From contig CALGZC010000038.1 in the NCBI GenBank assembly GCA_937934745.1, positions 1 to 64,000 on the forward strand: 64,000 nt of DNA, written 5' to 3'. Shown here piece after piece: positions 38,144-49,596 of this stretch. This DNA is from an uncultured Blastocatellia bacterium. GTDB lineage: Bacteria > Acidobacteriota > Blastocatellia > Chloracidobacteriales > Chloracidobacteriaceae. Position numbers and translations under genes: made by a program. The notes below the pieces were generated by a model that was not told the DNA's origin, did not search any database, and worked only from the letters and a program-made list of their open reading frames with translations. Position 1 is the first letter of the stretch, and every line of letters starts with the position of its first letter.

Positions 38144-39181
38144 ATGGAAACGAAATTTTCGCATCTCTCCAAAGAGTTTTTGCACGTGGTAGAAGTCGCT
38201 GCCATCGCCGCTGCGCGGACGATGGGTTTCGGGCAACGGAAGCAATCCGACCGAGCTGCCGTCGAGGCCATGCGGGAAGCGATGCGAACCGTACGGATGA
38301 ACGGGCGGGTTGTCATCGGCGAGGGGGAACGTGACAAAGCGCCGATGTTGTACATCGGCGAGCGTGTCGGCGCCGGCGCCGCGTTGCCCGATGATGACGA
38401 AACATTTCCGGCCGTGGATATTGCCGTCGACCCACTTGAGGGCACCAACCTATGCGCAACCGGCGCTGCCAATGCCATTGCCGTTCTTGCTGCTGCTGAG
38501 CGCGGCGGCCTGCTTCATGCGCCGGACATGTACATGAACAAGCTCGTCGTTGGACCTGCCGCACGGGGACGGCTGAATATTGACGCGCCGGTTGCAGAGA
38601 ACCTCGCCGTGTTGTCCGCGTGTCTGCGGCGTGCGGTCAGCGATCTTGTCGTGTCCGTGCTGGATCGTCCCCGCCACGCCAAGCTCATTGCCGACATTCG
38701 CGCTGCCGGCGCACGGATTCAACTGATTTCAGACGGAGACCTGTCGGCCGGCATCAGCGCGGCCATCGGCGGCTCCGGCGTTCATGCCGTGATGGGGATT
38801 GGCGGCGCCCCGGAAGGGGTGCTGACGGCAGCAGCGATGAAGTGTCTCAACGGAGAAATCCAGGCGCGTTTTGTCTTCAAAGATCAGCTCCACGCGGAGG
38901 ACTACGCTAAAGTCACTGAAGACAGCGAAATGCTGGCGCGTTTACAGGCGATGGGGATTACCGACCCGACCCGTGTTTACCGGACGGACGACCTAGCGCC
39001 GGGACAGCACATTATCTTTGCCATGACCGGCGTCACCAACGGCAACGTGCTCCGCGGCGTTCGGTTCTTCGGTGACGGTAAGCGGACATCATCCCTCTTG
39101 ATGACGACCCAACCACATACGGTGCAACTGGTGGAAACGGTACACGTGGACGGTGGCCCCGAAACGGTCATCCGCCTCTAA
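38144..39181 (+). CDS. glpX: Class II fructose-1,6-bisphosphatase
   Basis: [49 protein letters not shown]. Confidence 0.94.
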   Translation: METKFSHLSKEFLHVVEVAAIAAARTMGFGQRKQSDRAAVEAMREAMRTVRMNGRVVIGEGERDKAPMLYIGERVGAGAALPDDDETFPAVDIAVDPLEGTNLCATGAANAIAVLAAAERGGLLHAPDMYMNKLVVGPAARGRLNIDAPVAENLAVLSACLRRAVSDLVVSVLDRPRHAKLIADIRAAGARIQLISDGDLSAGISAAIGGSGVHAVMGIGGAPEGVLTAAAMKCLNGEIQARFVFKDQLHAEDYAKVTEDSEMLARLQAMGITDPTRVYRTDDLAPGQHIIFAMTGVTNGNVLRGVRFFGDGKRTSSLLMTTQPHTVQLVETVHVDGGPETVIRL

Positions 39182-39385
39182 CTTGTGTCGAACCGCCGCA
39201 ACGCTGCTGGCGCACGGTTGCCGTTGCTTGACAGTGAGCGGCCGAGCCGAGTTGATTAACATGCCTGAAATGCCGTGTGATGGCGGTATGGCGGCCGCGG
39301 TAGAACCGGCCCTTGTCGGGAAGTTGCGGCCCTGCAAGCCATCCTGATGAACGTTGACCGCCAGGCCCAGGCGGAAGGAGACACC

Positions 39386-40954
39386 ATGCGACACCTGATC
39401 GGTAGTTTGCTGTTGGGCTTTGTGCTGCTGGCAACCGGCGCGGTGCACGCCGCGCCGAAGCCTCCCGAAGGATGCAGTTTGACCGGGATTATTACTGACC
39501 ACCACGGGCAGCCGGTTGCCGATGCGCTGATTGCCCTGGCCCGGGAGGGTGAAGGCCAGGCCGTCATCAAAACGGCAGCCAGCGACCCCCAGGGGCGGTT
39601 TGTGCTCTTGCGCCTCACACCGGGCACCTACCGACTTTCGGCTGCAGCGCATGGTTTCCAACCCCTGCTCGGCGAGCGGGCCATGGTTAAGCCCGGGCAG
39701 GCATCACAGGTCCGCCTGATGCTCCGCCCGGCGCCGGACGCTACAACCTCCGGGGTCAATCCGGTCAAGTACCAAAATCGTCGCTACCGTGGACTGTTCA
39801 ACATCGCCCCGGCAGGTGGTCTGGCCGCGTCACCTGGCGGGGCCACAACGACAGCGCTGGTAGATTCAGACGGCTACGCTGTCCATACGCTGGTGCAACT
39901 GACGCCTGAGATGGCGACCAGCACGTTTGTCCGACGCGATTGGGCAGGGCGCCACACCACCTTTGGCGGTTTGCTGCGTTACATGACCGACCACCACCAC
40001 ACGCTTGTCCGTGTCGTCGGCGGGCCGGTGGCCGAGGACGGCGCGCCGGCTGCGCGGGCGGGCCGGGCAGTCTTGCGCCACCACACGGGGGTGCAGGCTA
40101 TGGATGCCTGGCAGGTCTCTGAAGTTCTCCAACTCGTGTACGGTGTTGACTACGTCCACATCGGGCAGGGCCAGGCCGACACCTGGCGCCCGCGTGTTGC
40201 GCTGCACTGGCAGGTACGTCCCGGGCTACAGTTGCACACGGCTGTGACACCGGACGGGCAGACAAGCTCCGGTGGTGTCGAAACAGGGGTAGAAACATGG
40301 GTGGGAGCAGGAGCCGTTCTGCCGTCCGATGACCTTCTGCTCCGGCCGGCCTGGGCGATTTCTCCCATTCAGACGCCCTTGGCAGCGCACAGTCTGCGTA
40401 CGGAAGTCGGCGCCGTTTGGCACCCGCATCCCAAGGTCACCGTCAAGGCGTTTGCCCACCATGATCGGTCGGGCGCACCGTCCGTTTTCAGCCGGCTACC
40501 TGGGCAGTTCCACGGCAAGGTCCGGGGAGGTAGTCTTGTGGTCGCTTACCGTCCACACCGGCGCCTGGCGGTGGTGACGGCGTATGCCGGTGGGCGCGCT
40601 TCGGCAGTGCTGCCGGCCGGTGTTATGCAGCCGGCAGCAGACTACCACCTGGTGGCCCTGGCTGCCGAGACGGTTTTGCCGAAGGCCGAAACGCGCTTGA
40701 GCCTAGGGTACCGTGCTACACCGCGTGCGACCGTCCATGCCCTTGATCCGCTGGTGTCCCACCTGCCGTGGACGGAGTCAGGCCTGAGTCTGGCTTTTGT
40801 TCAGTTACTGCCGTCGTGGCTGACACCCCCAGGCCGGTGGGAGGTGGTTCTGGAAGGACGTCACCTGGGTAGTTGCCGGGGTGATGGAGCCGGTGCGAGC
40901 ACCCTCCTCAGTCACTGGCGTCACCTGCGGGGTGGTCTCCGCGTTCGTTTCTAA
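39386..40954 (+). CDS. Putative outer membrane barrel with N-terminal carboxypeptidase regulatory-like domain
   Basis: Signal peptide, SLTGIITDHHGQPVADALIAL domain, beta-rich C-terminus ending in RVRF. Confidence 0.65.
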   Translation: MRHLIGSLLLGFVLLATGAVHAAPKPPEGCSLTGIITDHHGQPVADALIALAREGEGQAVIKTAASDPQGRFVLLRLTPGTYRLSAAAHGFQPLLGERAMVKPGQASQVRLMLRPAPDATTSGVNPVKYQNRRYRGLFNIAPAGGLAASPGGATTTALVDSDGYAVHTLVQLTPEMATSTFVRRDWAGRHTTFGGLLRYMTDHHHTLVRVVGGPVAEDGAPAARAGRAVLRHHTGVQAMDAWQVSEVLQLVYGVDYVHIGQGQADTWRPRVALHWQVRPGLQLHTAVTPDGQTSSGGVETGVETWVGAGAVLPSDDLLLRPAWAISPIQTPLAAHSLRTEVGAVWHPHPKVTVKAFAHHDRSGAPSVFSRLPGQFHGKVRGGSLVVAYRPHRRLAVVTAYAGGRASAVLPAGVMQPAADYHLVALAAETVLPKAETRLSLGYRATPRATVHALDPLVSHLPWTESGLSLAFVQLLPSWLTPPGRWEVVLEGRHLGSCRGDGAGASTLLSHWRHLRGGLRVRF

Positions 40955-40960
40955 CGGCCT

Positions 40961-43903
40961 ATGCCTTCGCGCTCCTACGCTACGGTTCTGGTCGTTGTGG
41001 TCAGCCTGGGAATTCTCCTGCTCGGCATTACCAATCTAGTCGAGCGGGCCGTGCAACCACTGCCGGCCGACGACGGTGTGCGCTGGCAAATGACCCGCTA
41101 TGGGCTGACGGCCGACTATGTCCGTCCGGGTAGCTCGGCAGAACGGGCCGGCGTGATCCGGGGTGACGTACTGCGCGCCATGATGTTGACACCGGTTGAC
41201 GGCGGCCCGCCGGAACCGCTCGCCGTCACCCAGCCCTGGCACATTCAGTACTATCTGGATGAATACGTCCACGTTGGCGGCAACGTCACCTACCTTGTCG
41301 AGCGATACAACCCGGTTGGCTTGAGCCTTGGATTGTGGCAGGCCGATTTGCGCGCACTTGATGCCCAACCAAGCCGTTTCTGGCTGGAAGTGTATGCCGC
41401 TTTGGTCGGAACGCTCTACCTACTGATTGGGCTAGTGGTATTTGCCAAGCACGAACACCTCTCCCAGTCGCTGCATTTTTTTGCCATCTGCGCGTTATCG
41501 TTTGTGTATCTGGTATGGAATACCAGTGGCACCCTCAGCGTGTTTGACACCTGGATTCTCTGGGGAGACCGGGCATCATTGACCCTGCTGTGCCCGACCT
41601 TTCTGCACTTCTGTGCTGTCTTTCCACTGCGCAGTGCGTGGCTGGAGCGCCACCGGCGCCTGGTCTGGCCGATGTATGCCCCGGCCTGTCTGTTGGTTAT
41701 CCTGGAAGCGTTGCACCTGTGGGGTGGGCGCCACAGCACCTGGTTGCTCGACTTACGTCCCACGCTTGACCGCCTGACCGTGCTGCACTTCGGTGTAGCA
41801 TTTACAGCCGCGCTGGTTGTTGTTGCCGTCACGTTTGTGCAGACGGAGACGGCACTTCTCAAGCAACAGATGAAGTGGATGGTCATTGGGCTGACGGTGG
41901 GGATTACGCCCTGGCTGGCCTTTTACGGCGGGCCCGTCGTTGCCGGCGTTACACCGACGCCGACGATGGAAGCCCTTGCCCTGGGGCCGACCGTCTTTAT
42001 CCCGCTTGCCTTCGGGTATGCCATTGCGCGCTACCGGTTGATGGATGTGGACGTGATTGTCCGGCGCAGCCTGACCTACGCACTGGCGACCTTCAGCGTG
42101 GTCATGCTGTTTATGCTCGGCGTTGTCAAAGCAGCCGATTGGATGCGTGAAGCCTATCCCACCGTACCGCCTTTGACGACGACGTTTTTGCAGGTTATCG
42201 TCCTGTCCTGTGGGGCCATACTCTATGCACCCTTTAAGAACTGGCTCCAGGAACGCATTGACCGGCTCTTTTACGGCGCACGTTACGACACCCGGCGCGG
42301 CGTTGCTGACTTTGGGCGCGCGATGGCGACGACCACTGCCCTCCCCGAACTCCTCTCGGCCGTTGCAGCTAAGCTGTCGGACACGGTGTCCGTCACTGAC
42401 CTGGCGATTTTTTTACCGGATGCTCTCCAGGACGACGAGTTGTCTGTGCCTGTGGCCTTGCGCCCGGTGTTTATCGGCGGCAGCCTTGAGTCGGCAGAGG
42501 TACCACGCTATGTCGGCGCCCGGCTGCTCCACACCGGCCCGCGCGGGTACATCGTAGATGAAGCCGGTCTGGCGTCCGGCGGCTTAGCCTACTACTTCCC
42601 TTGTTTGGCGCGTGGGCGACTGGTGGCCGTCATTGCCCTCGGCAAGACAACCCAGCGCACACTGTTGACCTCGGAAGATACGGAGTTGCTGCGGAGTTTA
42701 TCCCCCTACATTGCCGTCGCGATTGAAAACAGTTTGCTCTATGAACAGGAGCGCGCCCGCGTTGAGGAGTTAGCGCGGCTCAAAGAGTTCAACGAAAGCA
42801 TTATCGAGTCAATCAACGTCGGCATTGTCGTTCTTGATCGGCACGGGCGACTGACCACATGGAACAGCGCCTTCGAAAAACTGTTTACCGTCCCGCCCGA
42901 GCGTGCCTCGTCCCTGGATGGCCTAGTTGACCCGGATTTACTTCGCATCATCCGGCAGATCGGCGGCGATTGGCAGATTACTGAACCCCGCACCATCTAC
43001 CGCTGCCGGACGCAGGGTCGGGATGGACAACTGTTGGTCCTCAACATGACCCTGCTGCCGTTTCAAAGTCGCGCTACCGTTGATGGGGTGTTGATTTGTT
43101 TTGAGGATGTTACGGCGCACGTCCGCCTTGAAGAGCAACTGCGTGAGGCGGACAAACTGTCTTCGATTGGTTTGCTCGCGGCAGGCGTCGCTCACGAAGT
43201 CAACACCCCGCTGACCGGTATTTCCAGCTACACGCAGATGTTGCTGGCCGAATGCCCCGCGGACGACCCATGGCGTGTGATTCTGGAAAAGATCCGCCGC
43301 CAGACGCTCCGCGCCTCCAATATCGTTAACAATCTCCTGAATTTTTCCCGCACCGGGAACGCGACCTTTGCACCGGTATCGCCAGCCGGTGTCCTGGATG
43401 ACACGCTGCAACTGTTGGAAATGCATCTGCGGGGGACGGCCATTGAAATCCGGCGCCGCTACGGCCACAACCTGCCGCTCATCTGGGGCGACGCCGGGAA
43501 ACTCCAGCAGGTTCTCATGAACCTTATCCTCAACGCCCGCGACGCGATGCCACACGGCGGTGTCCTGACTATTGCCGCAACAGCCCAGGGCAACGCCGTT
43601 GTGATCGAGGTTGCCGATACCGGTGTCGGGATCCCACCGGATGTGCTGCACCGGATTTACGATCCGTTCTTTACCACCAAGGAAGTCGGACGCGGAACGG
43701 GCCTTGGCCTCGCCGTCAGCTACGGGATTGTGCAAGAACATGGCGGCCACATGGTTGTTGAGAGTCTGCCGGGCCAGGGCACAACCTTTCGCGTCAAGCT
43801 GCCGGTTGCAGCGGCCGTGACGGAAACACCGGCAGCTGTCGCGCCGGCCGAAGTCGCATCTGCCTCCGGCCGCGCGATGGACATCACACATTTTGATCGC
43901 TAA
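40961..43903 (+). CDS. Sensor histidine kinase (PDZ-like N-terminus, multi-TM, GAF-like, PAS, HisKA, HATPase)
   Basis: [19 protein letters not shown], several TMs, [55 protein letters not shown]. Confidence 0.92.
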   Translation: MPSRSYATVLVVVVSLGILLLGITNLVERAVQPLPADDGVRWQMTRYGLTADYVRPGSSAERAGVIRGDVLRAMMLTPVDGGPPEPLAVTQPWHIQYYLDEYVHVGGNVTYLVERYNPVGLSLGLWQADLRALDAQPSRFWLEVYAALVGTLYLLIGLVVFAKHEHLSQSLHFFAICALSFVYLVWNTSGTLSVFDTWILWGDRASLTLLCPTFLHFCAVFPLRSAWLERHRRLVWPMYAPACLLVILEALHLWGGRHSTWLLDLRPTLDRLTVLHFGVAFTAALVVVAVTFVQTETALLKQQMKWMVIGLTVGITPWLAFYGGPVVAGVTPTPTMEALALGPTVFIPLAFGYAIARYRLMDVDVIVRRSLTYALATFSVVMLFMLGVVKAADWMREAYPTVPPLTTTFLQVIVLSCGAILYAPFKNWLQERIDRLFYGARYDTRRGVADFGRAMATTTALPELLSAVAAKLSDTVSVTDLAIFLPDALQDDELSVPVALRPVFIGGSLESAEVPRYVGARLLHTGPRGYIVDEAGLASGGLAYYFPCLARGRLVAVIALGKTTQRTLLTSEDTELLRSLSPYIAVAIENSLLYEQERARVEELARLKEFNESIIESINVGIVVLDRHGRLTTWNSAFEKLFTVPPERASSLDGLVDPDLLRIIRQIGGDWQITEPRTIYRCRTQGRDGQLLVLNMTLLPFQSRATVDGVLICFEDVTAHVRLEEQLREADKLSSIGLLAAGVAHEVNTPLTGISSYTQMLLAECPADDPWRVILEKIRRQTLRASNIVNNLLNFSRTGNATFAPVSPAGVLDDTLQLLEMHLRGTAIEIRRRYGHNLPLIWGDAGKLQQVLMNLILNARDAMPHGGVLTIAATAQGNAVVIEVADTGVGIPPDVLHRIYDPFFTTKEVGRGTGLGLAVSYGIVQEHGGHMVVESLPGQGTTFRVKLPVAAAVTETPAAVAPAEVASASGRAMDITHFDR

Positions 43904-43911
43904 CCATCCTT

Positions 43912-44898
43912 ATGTCACCCTCCACCGTGACTCGCTTGTGTGTTCGCCGCTATCGTGAGGCCCGGATGGTCGTCCGGGGTGTTCTCCATCGTTGGCATCC
44001 GGTACTTGTTCACATTGTCCCGATTCGGCGCTGCAACCTGGCCTGCGCTTACTGTAACGAGTACGACGCCGTTTCCAGTCCTATCCCGCTAGATGACATG
44101 CTGCGCCGCATTGACAAGCTTGCGGCGCTTGGCAGCTCCATTGTCGCCTTTAGTGGCGGCGAGCCGATGCTGCATCCTGACCTGTACACTATGATCGGCC
44201 GCATTCGCGCCCATGGCATGATGGCCGGACTGATCAGCAACGGCTACTATCTCACCCGTGAGCGCATCGAGAAACTCAATGCGGCCGGCCTTGAGTATTT
44301 ACAAATCAGCATTGACAATGTTGAGCCGGATGAGGTTTCCCAGAAAAGTCTCAAGGTTCTGGACCGGCGGTTGGTCGATCTGCACCGCTACGCGCGCTTT
44401 GCAGTCAGTATCAACTCGGTCATCGGGGGAGGCATCCGGCACCCTGAGGATGCGGTCACGATTGCCCGGCGTGCCGCCGAACTCGGTTTTGCCGTGTCCT
44501 GTGGGATTATTCATGACGACCGGGGAGCGCTGAAACCGCTCTCGGCAGCAGAGCTGCTGGCCTATGAGGAAGTCAAGCGAATCGGTAAATGGGGCTACTC
44601 GATGATCCGCACCTTTCAGGACAACTTAGCCTATGGCCGTCCGAACACGTGGAAATGCCGGGCCGGGGCACGTTACCTGTACATTTGTGAGGATGGCTTG
44701 GTTCACTATTGCTCACAGCAGCGAGGCTTCCCGGGAATTCCGCTGGACAAATACACACAGGACGACTTGCGGCGGGAGTATGCCACGCCAAAGCCCTGCG
44801 CCCCGTTCTGCACCATTGCCTGTGCGCATCGGGCCTCAACCATGGATTTTTGGCGCGACCCACAGAACCGCCGTGAGCCGGCTACCTTTCAAACGTAA
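43912..44898 (+). CDS. Radical SAM protein with Cys-rich SPASM-like C-terminus
   Basis: [13 protein letters not shown] (CxxxCxxC), [12 protein letters not shown]-terminal [14 protein letters not shown]...CAPFCTIAC. Confidence 0.92.
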   Translation: MSPSTVTRLCVRRYREARMVVRGVLHRWHPVLVHIVPIRRCNLACAYCNEYDAVSSPIPLDDMLRRIDKLAALGSSIVAFSGGEPMLHPDLYTMIGRIRAHGMMAGLISNGYYLTRERIEKLNAAGLEYLQISIDNVEPDEVSQKSLKVLDRRLVDLHRYARFAVSINSVIGGGIRHPEDAVTIARRAAELGFAVSCGIIHDDRGALKPLSAAELLAYEEVKRIGKWGYSMIRTFQDNLAYGRPNTWKCRAGARYLYICEDGLVHYCSQQRGFPGIPLDKYTQDDLRREYATPKPCAPFCTIACAHRASTMDFWRDPQNRREPATFQT

Positions 44899-44964
44899 AT
44901 TTGTGTTAGCCTTGAGTCGGGTTTACAACCCAGCGTTGGCGTCCGCCGTTGGGTGACGCATCAT

Positions 44965-45045
44965 GCGGAAGTGGCGAAATGGCAGACGCACCAGACTTAG
45001 GATCTGGCGCCGCAAGGCGTGAGAGTTCGAGTCTCTCCTTCCGCA
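44965..45045 (+). tRNA. tRNA-Leu (UAG), CCA not encoded
   Basis: GCGGAAG/CTTCCGC acceptor, anticodon loop CTTAGGA, class II variable arm, T arm GTTCGAGTC. Confidence 0.94.
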
Positions 45046-45459
45046 CTCTGTTTCCCTCCCCCGCCGGCAAAGGCCGGCGAAGACTTTCGCGGTGAAACCC
45101 TTCCCGACCGGCGGGCCATCCGGTGGCGCGCCTCCCTGCCCGCGCCGGAACCTGCACCGCAGCCGACCACCACTGCGTCGATTACGTAAATTACATGGGG
45201 TAAATTACATGCGGTTTCATGCGCACGTCATCCGGTGAGCTGGTCGGGCCTTGTTGACTGCCGTGTGCGGACAGACCGATTCGTGGACGGATTCGTTCCC
45301 GCCTCTATGGTACCCGTTCCACGACACGCATCCACAAATCCGTCAGCCGCCGTTGCAGACCGTGTGGGCGCCAAGTAAGGTTTCCGCGTCTGTCGCCCGG
45401 CAGAGCGACAACAGCGTTTCTATGTCCTCAAGAACTGTTCCTCAGTAAAGGAGTGTCCT

Positions 45460-45993
45460 ATGCTACAAGTTGGGCAACCGGCGCCAAATTTTGACATGGC
45501 GTCCACCAAAGACCTGGCCACGCTGAAGGAGCGGGTCAGACTCGAAGACTACCGTGGCAAGTGGCTCGTCTTATTTTTCTATCCGCTGGACTTCACCTTT
45601 GTCTGCCCGACTGAAGTGACGGGCTTTAGCGACCGTTTGGAGGAGTTTCACGCCCTGAATGCCGAAGTGCTCGCCGTCAGCACCGATAGCGTTTACTCCC
45701 ACAAGGCCTGGATTGAGACACCGCGCGAGAAAAACGGCGTCGCCGACCTCAAGTATCCGCTTGCCAGTGATATCACCAAAGACGTGAGCCGCCGCTACGG
45801 CGTCCTCATCGAGAACGAAGGGATTGCCTTGCGTGGCCTGTTCATCATTGACCCAGAGGGCGTCCTCCAGTATCAGGTGGTTCACTCACTCAACATCGGC
45901 CGCAATGTGGACGAGGTCCTGCGCGTTTTGCAGGCGCTGCAGTCCGGTGGGCGCTGCCCGGTCAACTGGAAGCCGGGGCAACCGAATATCTAA
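45460..45993 (+). CDS. Peroxiredoxin (AhpC/TSA family)
   Basis: FFYPLDFTFVCPTEVTGFSDR and CPVNWKPG resolving-Cys region. Confidence 0.94.
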   Translation: MLQVGQPAPNFDMASTKDLATLKERVRLEDYRGKWLVLFFYPLDFTFVCPTEVTGFSDRLEEFHALNAEVLAVSTDSVYSHKAWIETPREKNGVADLKYPLASDITKDVSRRYGVLIENEGIALRGLFIIDPEGVLQYQVVHSLNIGRNVDEVLRVLQALQSGGRCPVNWKPGQPNI

Positions 45994-46006
45994 AGGAGAA
46001 CAACCT

Positions 46007-46468
46007 ATGCCGATGCGGATTGGTACGCCGCTGCCGCCGTTGGACGGCGCCACCGAATGGCGCAACGGCGTCGTCACGGCTGACAGCCTGCTGGGGCAGC
46101 CCATCCTTGTTCACTTCTGGGCCGTGAGTTGCGGCATTTGTTCCGAGCAAATGCCACAGGTGAATGCCTGGCGGGAGATGTTGGCCGGCAAGGGGGTTCG
46201 GCTTGTCAGTGTCCACATGCCACGCTATGAAGCCGACACTGACATTGCTGCCGTAGAGGCCGCAATTGCCAAATACGGACTAACCCAGCCATGTGCGATT
46301 GACAACCTGCACCGGATTGCCGACGCCTTTGGCAACGAGTTCGTGCCGGCGTTTTACCTCTTTGACGCCCAGGGAAAACTCAAAAGCTTTTCCGCCGGCG
46401 AGCATGCCGCACGACTCGTGCAGCCGGCGCTGGAACGTCTTCTGAGTAGCCCACCTGCCGCAAATTAG
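46007..46468 (+). CDS. TlpA-like thiol-disulfide/redoxin protein
   Basis: ILVHFWAVSCGICSEQMP (CGIC) thioredoxin-fold motif; aaaggag RBS. Confidence 0.85.
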   Translation: MPMRIGTPLPPLDGATEWRNGVVTADSLLGQPILVHFWAVSCGICSEQMPQVNAWREMLAGKGVRLVSVHMPRYEADTDIAAVEAAIAKYGLTQPCAIDNLHRIADAFGNEFVPAFYLFDAQGKLKSFSAGEHAARLVQPALERLLSSPPAAN

Positions 46469-46600
46469 CTCGGCAAACCGGCCCGCCCCTGCCAACTACA
46501 TCGTCAGAGAGGCTCTCCACACCGACGGCAAAGCTGCTGCCCGGTGACCGGATCGTTGACCTTGGGGATTGCCGGCCTTCGGATGGTTGGTCTTTCTTCC

Positions 46601-46628
46601 GGCGCGCCACTAAGGCGCGCCGTTTTTT
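46601..46628 (+). terminator. Rho-independent terminator
   Basis: ggcgcgcc-actaa-ggcgcgcc perfect stem then gtttttt. Confidence 0.7.
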
Positions 46629-46636
46629 CTGCTTCT

Positions 46637-49483
46637 TTACTGCGCCTGCTTCAGCTTGGCGCCGCACAGAACAGCTGCCAGGGCGCGCCCGGTCGGTGTT
46701 GCCAACCGAGCAATTGCCTCCGGTGTTCCTTCGCCAACCACCTGCCCGCCGCCGGTACCCCCTTCCGGTCCGAGGTCAACGATCCAGTCTGCCGCTTGCA
46801 TTACGTCGGTATGGTGCTCGATGACAATCACGGTGTTTCCCTGCGCCACTAAGGCGTGCAAGACATCGAGCAACCGCCGAACATCCTCAAAGTGCAGTCC
46901 AGTCGTCGGTTCATCCAAAATGTACAACGTTCGTCCGGTGGCACGCCGCGCCAATTCACAGGCCAGCTTCAACCGCTGTGCCTCGCCGCCGGAAAGGGTT
47001 GTGGCCGCTTGACCAAGGGTCAGGTATCCCAATCCGACTTCAGACAAAACCCGTAGCTTGTTCGTCACTGCCGGCCAGGCAGCAAAAACCTCCAGCGCTT
47101 CATCAACGGTCAGGTCAAGGGTCTCGGCAATGTCCCGCTCGCGGTACTTGACCTGTAGCGTTTCTCGGTTATACCGCCGCCCCCGGCAAACTTCGCACGG
47201 AACATAGACATCCGGTAGAAAAGCCATTTCGATTCGCCGTAGGCCGTCGCCTTCGCAGGCTTCACAGCGTCCCCCTTTGACGTTGAACGAGAACCGGCCG
47301 GCCCGGTAACCACGGGCTTTAGCTTCCGGTAATCCCGCATACAGTTCCCGAATCGGCGTAAACACGCCTGTGTACGTGGCCGGGTTTGAGCGTGGCGTGC
47401 GCCCGATGGGCGTCTGGTCAATGGCAATGACCTTATCCAGGGCTTCTGCACCCTCGATACGACGGTGGGCGCCGGGGCGCTCGCGTTGCCCCGCCGGACT
47501 CAGGGCGCGGTAGAGAACATCCATGACCAGGGATGATTTGCCAGACCCGCTGACACCGGTAACAACCGTCAGCAGGCCGATGGGAAACCGTACCGTGATG
47601 TCACAGAGGTTGTTGTGAGTCGCCCCAACGACCGTCACATAGCCACGGTTGGCGGCACGTGGCGCCCGCGGCCGGATCACCGTTACCGCACCAGTCAAGT
47701 ACCGCCCCGTAGGTGATTCAGGTGCTGCCATCACCGCTTCTGGCGGCCCGGCAACAACCACATGTCCACCCTGGGCGCCGGCCCCGGGTCCAAGGTCAAC
47801 GACCCAGTCTGCCCGGCGAATCGTGGCCTCATCGTGCTCAACCACGAGAACCGTATTGCCGGCATCCCGCAGTTGCTCCAGCGATGCCAACAGCCGTTCG
47901 TTGTCGCGTGGGTGAAGTCCGATACTTGGTTCATCCAGGATGTACAACACGCCTCGCAGAGGGGCGCCGAGCTGAGACGCTAGCCGAACACGCTGACTCT
48001 CCCCGCCTGACAGCGATCCCGTCGGACGGCCAAGCGTCAGATAGCCCACCCCAATGTCCACCAGGAAGCGCAACCGGGTTTGAATTTCCGCCAGAATACC
48101 GGCGGCAATATCTGCCTGTCGCCCGGTGAGACGCAAACCCTGTGCCCAGGCTTCGACCTCTGTCAGCGGCAACTGGATGAGCTGCCCTAGAGACCGTCCC
48201 TGAACGGTCACGGCCCGCGCTTCGGGCCGCAGTCGCGTCCCGGCGCAGGATGGACAAGGCATACTGTGCACGGCCTCGGCCGGTTCCTCCGGCAGCCACC
48301 TCATCTGTCCGCGACGGCAGTGCGCAAGGAGATAGTCGGCGACGCCGGCCCAGCGGGTACGGTATGAACTGCCCTCCTGTTGGAAGGCGATCCGTTCAGA
48401 CGTTCCATAGAAAAAGGCCTGCTGCATAGCAGGCGGCGCATCGTGAAAGACCGTTTCCGGCGGCACGCCATAGTGGCGTGCTACGGCCTGCAGCGCCGCC
48501 CGAAACATCCTGTGGACTTGGCGGTCGCCGACCCGGAATGTGATCTCATCGAGTGGTCGGGAAGGATTCCGGATAACGGTCTCCGGGTTAAGCGCTGTCA
48601 CTGCCCCCAAGCCAGCACACCGTGGACAGGCTCCGAACCGGCTGTTGAAAGAAAACAACCGAGGCTCAAGGTCAGGCAGGCTCAGGCCGCAATCCGGGCA
48701 AGCCAGTCGCAGGGAAAACAAAGTCTCTTCACCGTTGTGTACCTCAAGTAACGCCAGGCCCTGTGCGAGTTCGGTGGCCCTCTGCACCGCCACCCGCAAC
48801 CGCTCATCAATGCCGGGTTTCACCACCAGTCGGTCAACGACAATGGCAATATCATGGGCTTTCCGCCAGTCAAGCTGGAGTTCTTCCTCGTCCAGCGCAT
48901 AGAGCTTCCCGTCAACTCGTACCCGTGGGAAACCTTGCTTCAGTGCTGCAGCCAGTTCCTTCTTGAACGCACCTTTCCGGCGACGCGCTACCGGGGCCAG
49001 TACCGTCAGCCTAGCGCCGGCCGGTTGTGCGCCGGCCCAGGCCGCCACGGCCTCAGGCGTTTGGCGGCGGATCACGGTGCCACAGTTGGGACAGTGTGGT
49101 GTTCCGACCGCCGCGTAGAGTAGCCGGAGGTAGTCATACACTTCCGTCACCGTTCCAACGGTTGAGCGCGGACTGCGGTTGACCGTTTTCTGCTCAATGG
49201 CAATGGCTGGACTAAGGCCGCGGACGGCATCCACTGCTGGGCGTTCGAGCTTGACGAGAAACTGGCGGGCGTAGGTCGAAAACGATTCGATGTAGCGTCG
49301 CTGGCTTTCGGCGTAGATCGTGTCAAAGGCGAGGGATGATTTTCCCGATCCGCTGACGCCGGTAATGACCGTGAGCGAACGCGATGGAATGTTGAGGGTG
49401 ATGTTTTTGAGATTGTGCTCACGAGCGTTGACAATTTCAAGTGCCTGCATCGCTTGGTGGTCTGCCTTTGCTATACTACCCAC
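46637..49483 (-). CDS. uvrA: Excinuclease ABC subunit A
   Basis: GVSGSGKSSLAFDTIYAE, LSGGESQRVRLASQLG, TTLSGGEAQRLKLA, zinc-binding Cys motifs. Confidence 0.97.
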   Translation of the reverse strand: MGSIAKADHQAMQALEIVNAREHNLKNITLNIPSRSLTVITGVSGSGKSSLAFDTIYAESQRRYIESFSTYARQFLVKLERPAVDAVRGLSPAIAIEQKTVNRSPRSTVGTVTEVYDYLRLLYAAVGTPHCPNCGTVIRRQTPEAVAAWAGAQPAGARLTVLAPVARRRKGAFKKELAAALKQGFPRVRVDGKLYALDEEELQLDWRKAHDIAIVVDRLVVKPGIDERLRVAVQRATELAQGLALLEVHNGEETLFSLRLACPDCGLSLPDLEPRLFSFNSRFGACPRCAGLGAVTALNPETVIRNPSRPLDEITFRVGDRQVHRMFRAALQAVARHYGVPPETVFHDAPPAMQQAFFYGTSERIAFQQEGSSYRTRWAGVADYLLAHCRRGQMRWLPEEPAEAVHSMPCPSCAGTRLRPEARAVTVQGRSLGQLIQLPLTEVEAWAQGLRLTGRQADIAAGILAEIQTRLRFLVDIGVGYLTLGRPTGSLSGGESQRVRLASQLGAPLRGVLYILDEPSIGLHPRDNERLLASLEQLRDAGNTVLVVEHDEATIRRADWVVDLGPGAGAQGGHVVVAGPPEAVMAAPESPTGRYLTGAVTVIRPRAPRAANRGYVTVVGATHNNLCDITVRFPIGLLTVVTGVSGSGKSSLVMDVLYRALSPAGQRERPGAHRRIEGAEALDKVIAIDQTPIGRTPRSNPATYTGVFTPIRELYAGLPEAKARGYRAGRFSFNVKGGRCEACEGDGLRRIEMAFLPDVYVPCEVCRGRRYNRETLQVKYRERDIAETLDLTVDEALEVFAAWPAVTNKLRVLSEVGLGYLTLGQAATTLSGGEAQRLKLACELARRATGRTLYILDEPTTGLHFEDVRRLLDVLHALVAQGNTVIVIEHHTDVMQAADWIVDLGPEGGTGGGQVVGEGTPEAIARLATPTGRALAAVLCGAKLKQAQ

Positions 49484-49596
49484 TTATCTTAGTAGTGGGA
49501 TGCCTGTATTAGTTATCAGACGTTTGTTTTAATGAGAAACACCACAGGTTGCAATTCTGCCGGTGATGGCGAAATATCGCCCTACGGACGACACCT

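Noticed and set aside
45062-45079. cgccggcaaaggccggcg hairpin after tRNA-Leu as a terminator
   Set aside because: Short perfect stem but no T-run; not supported as a Rho-independent terminator.
45251-45448. 65-aa ORF upstream of the peroxiredoxin
   Set aside because: No RBS or motif; more likely part of the 5' leader/intergenic spacer.
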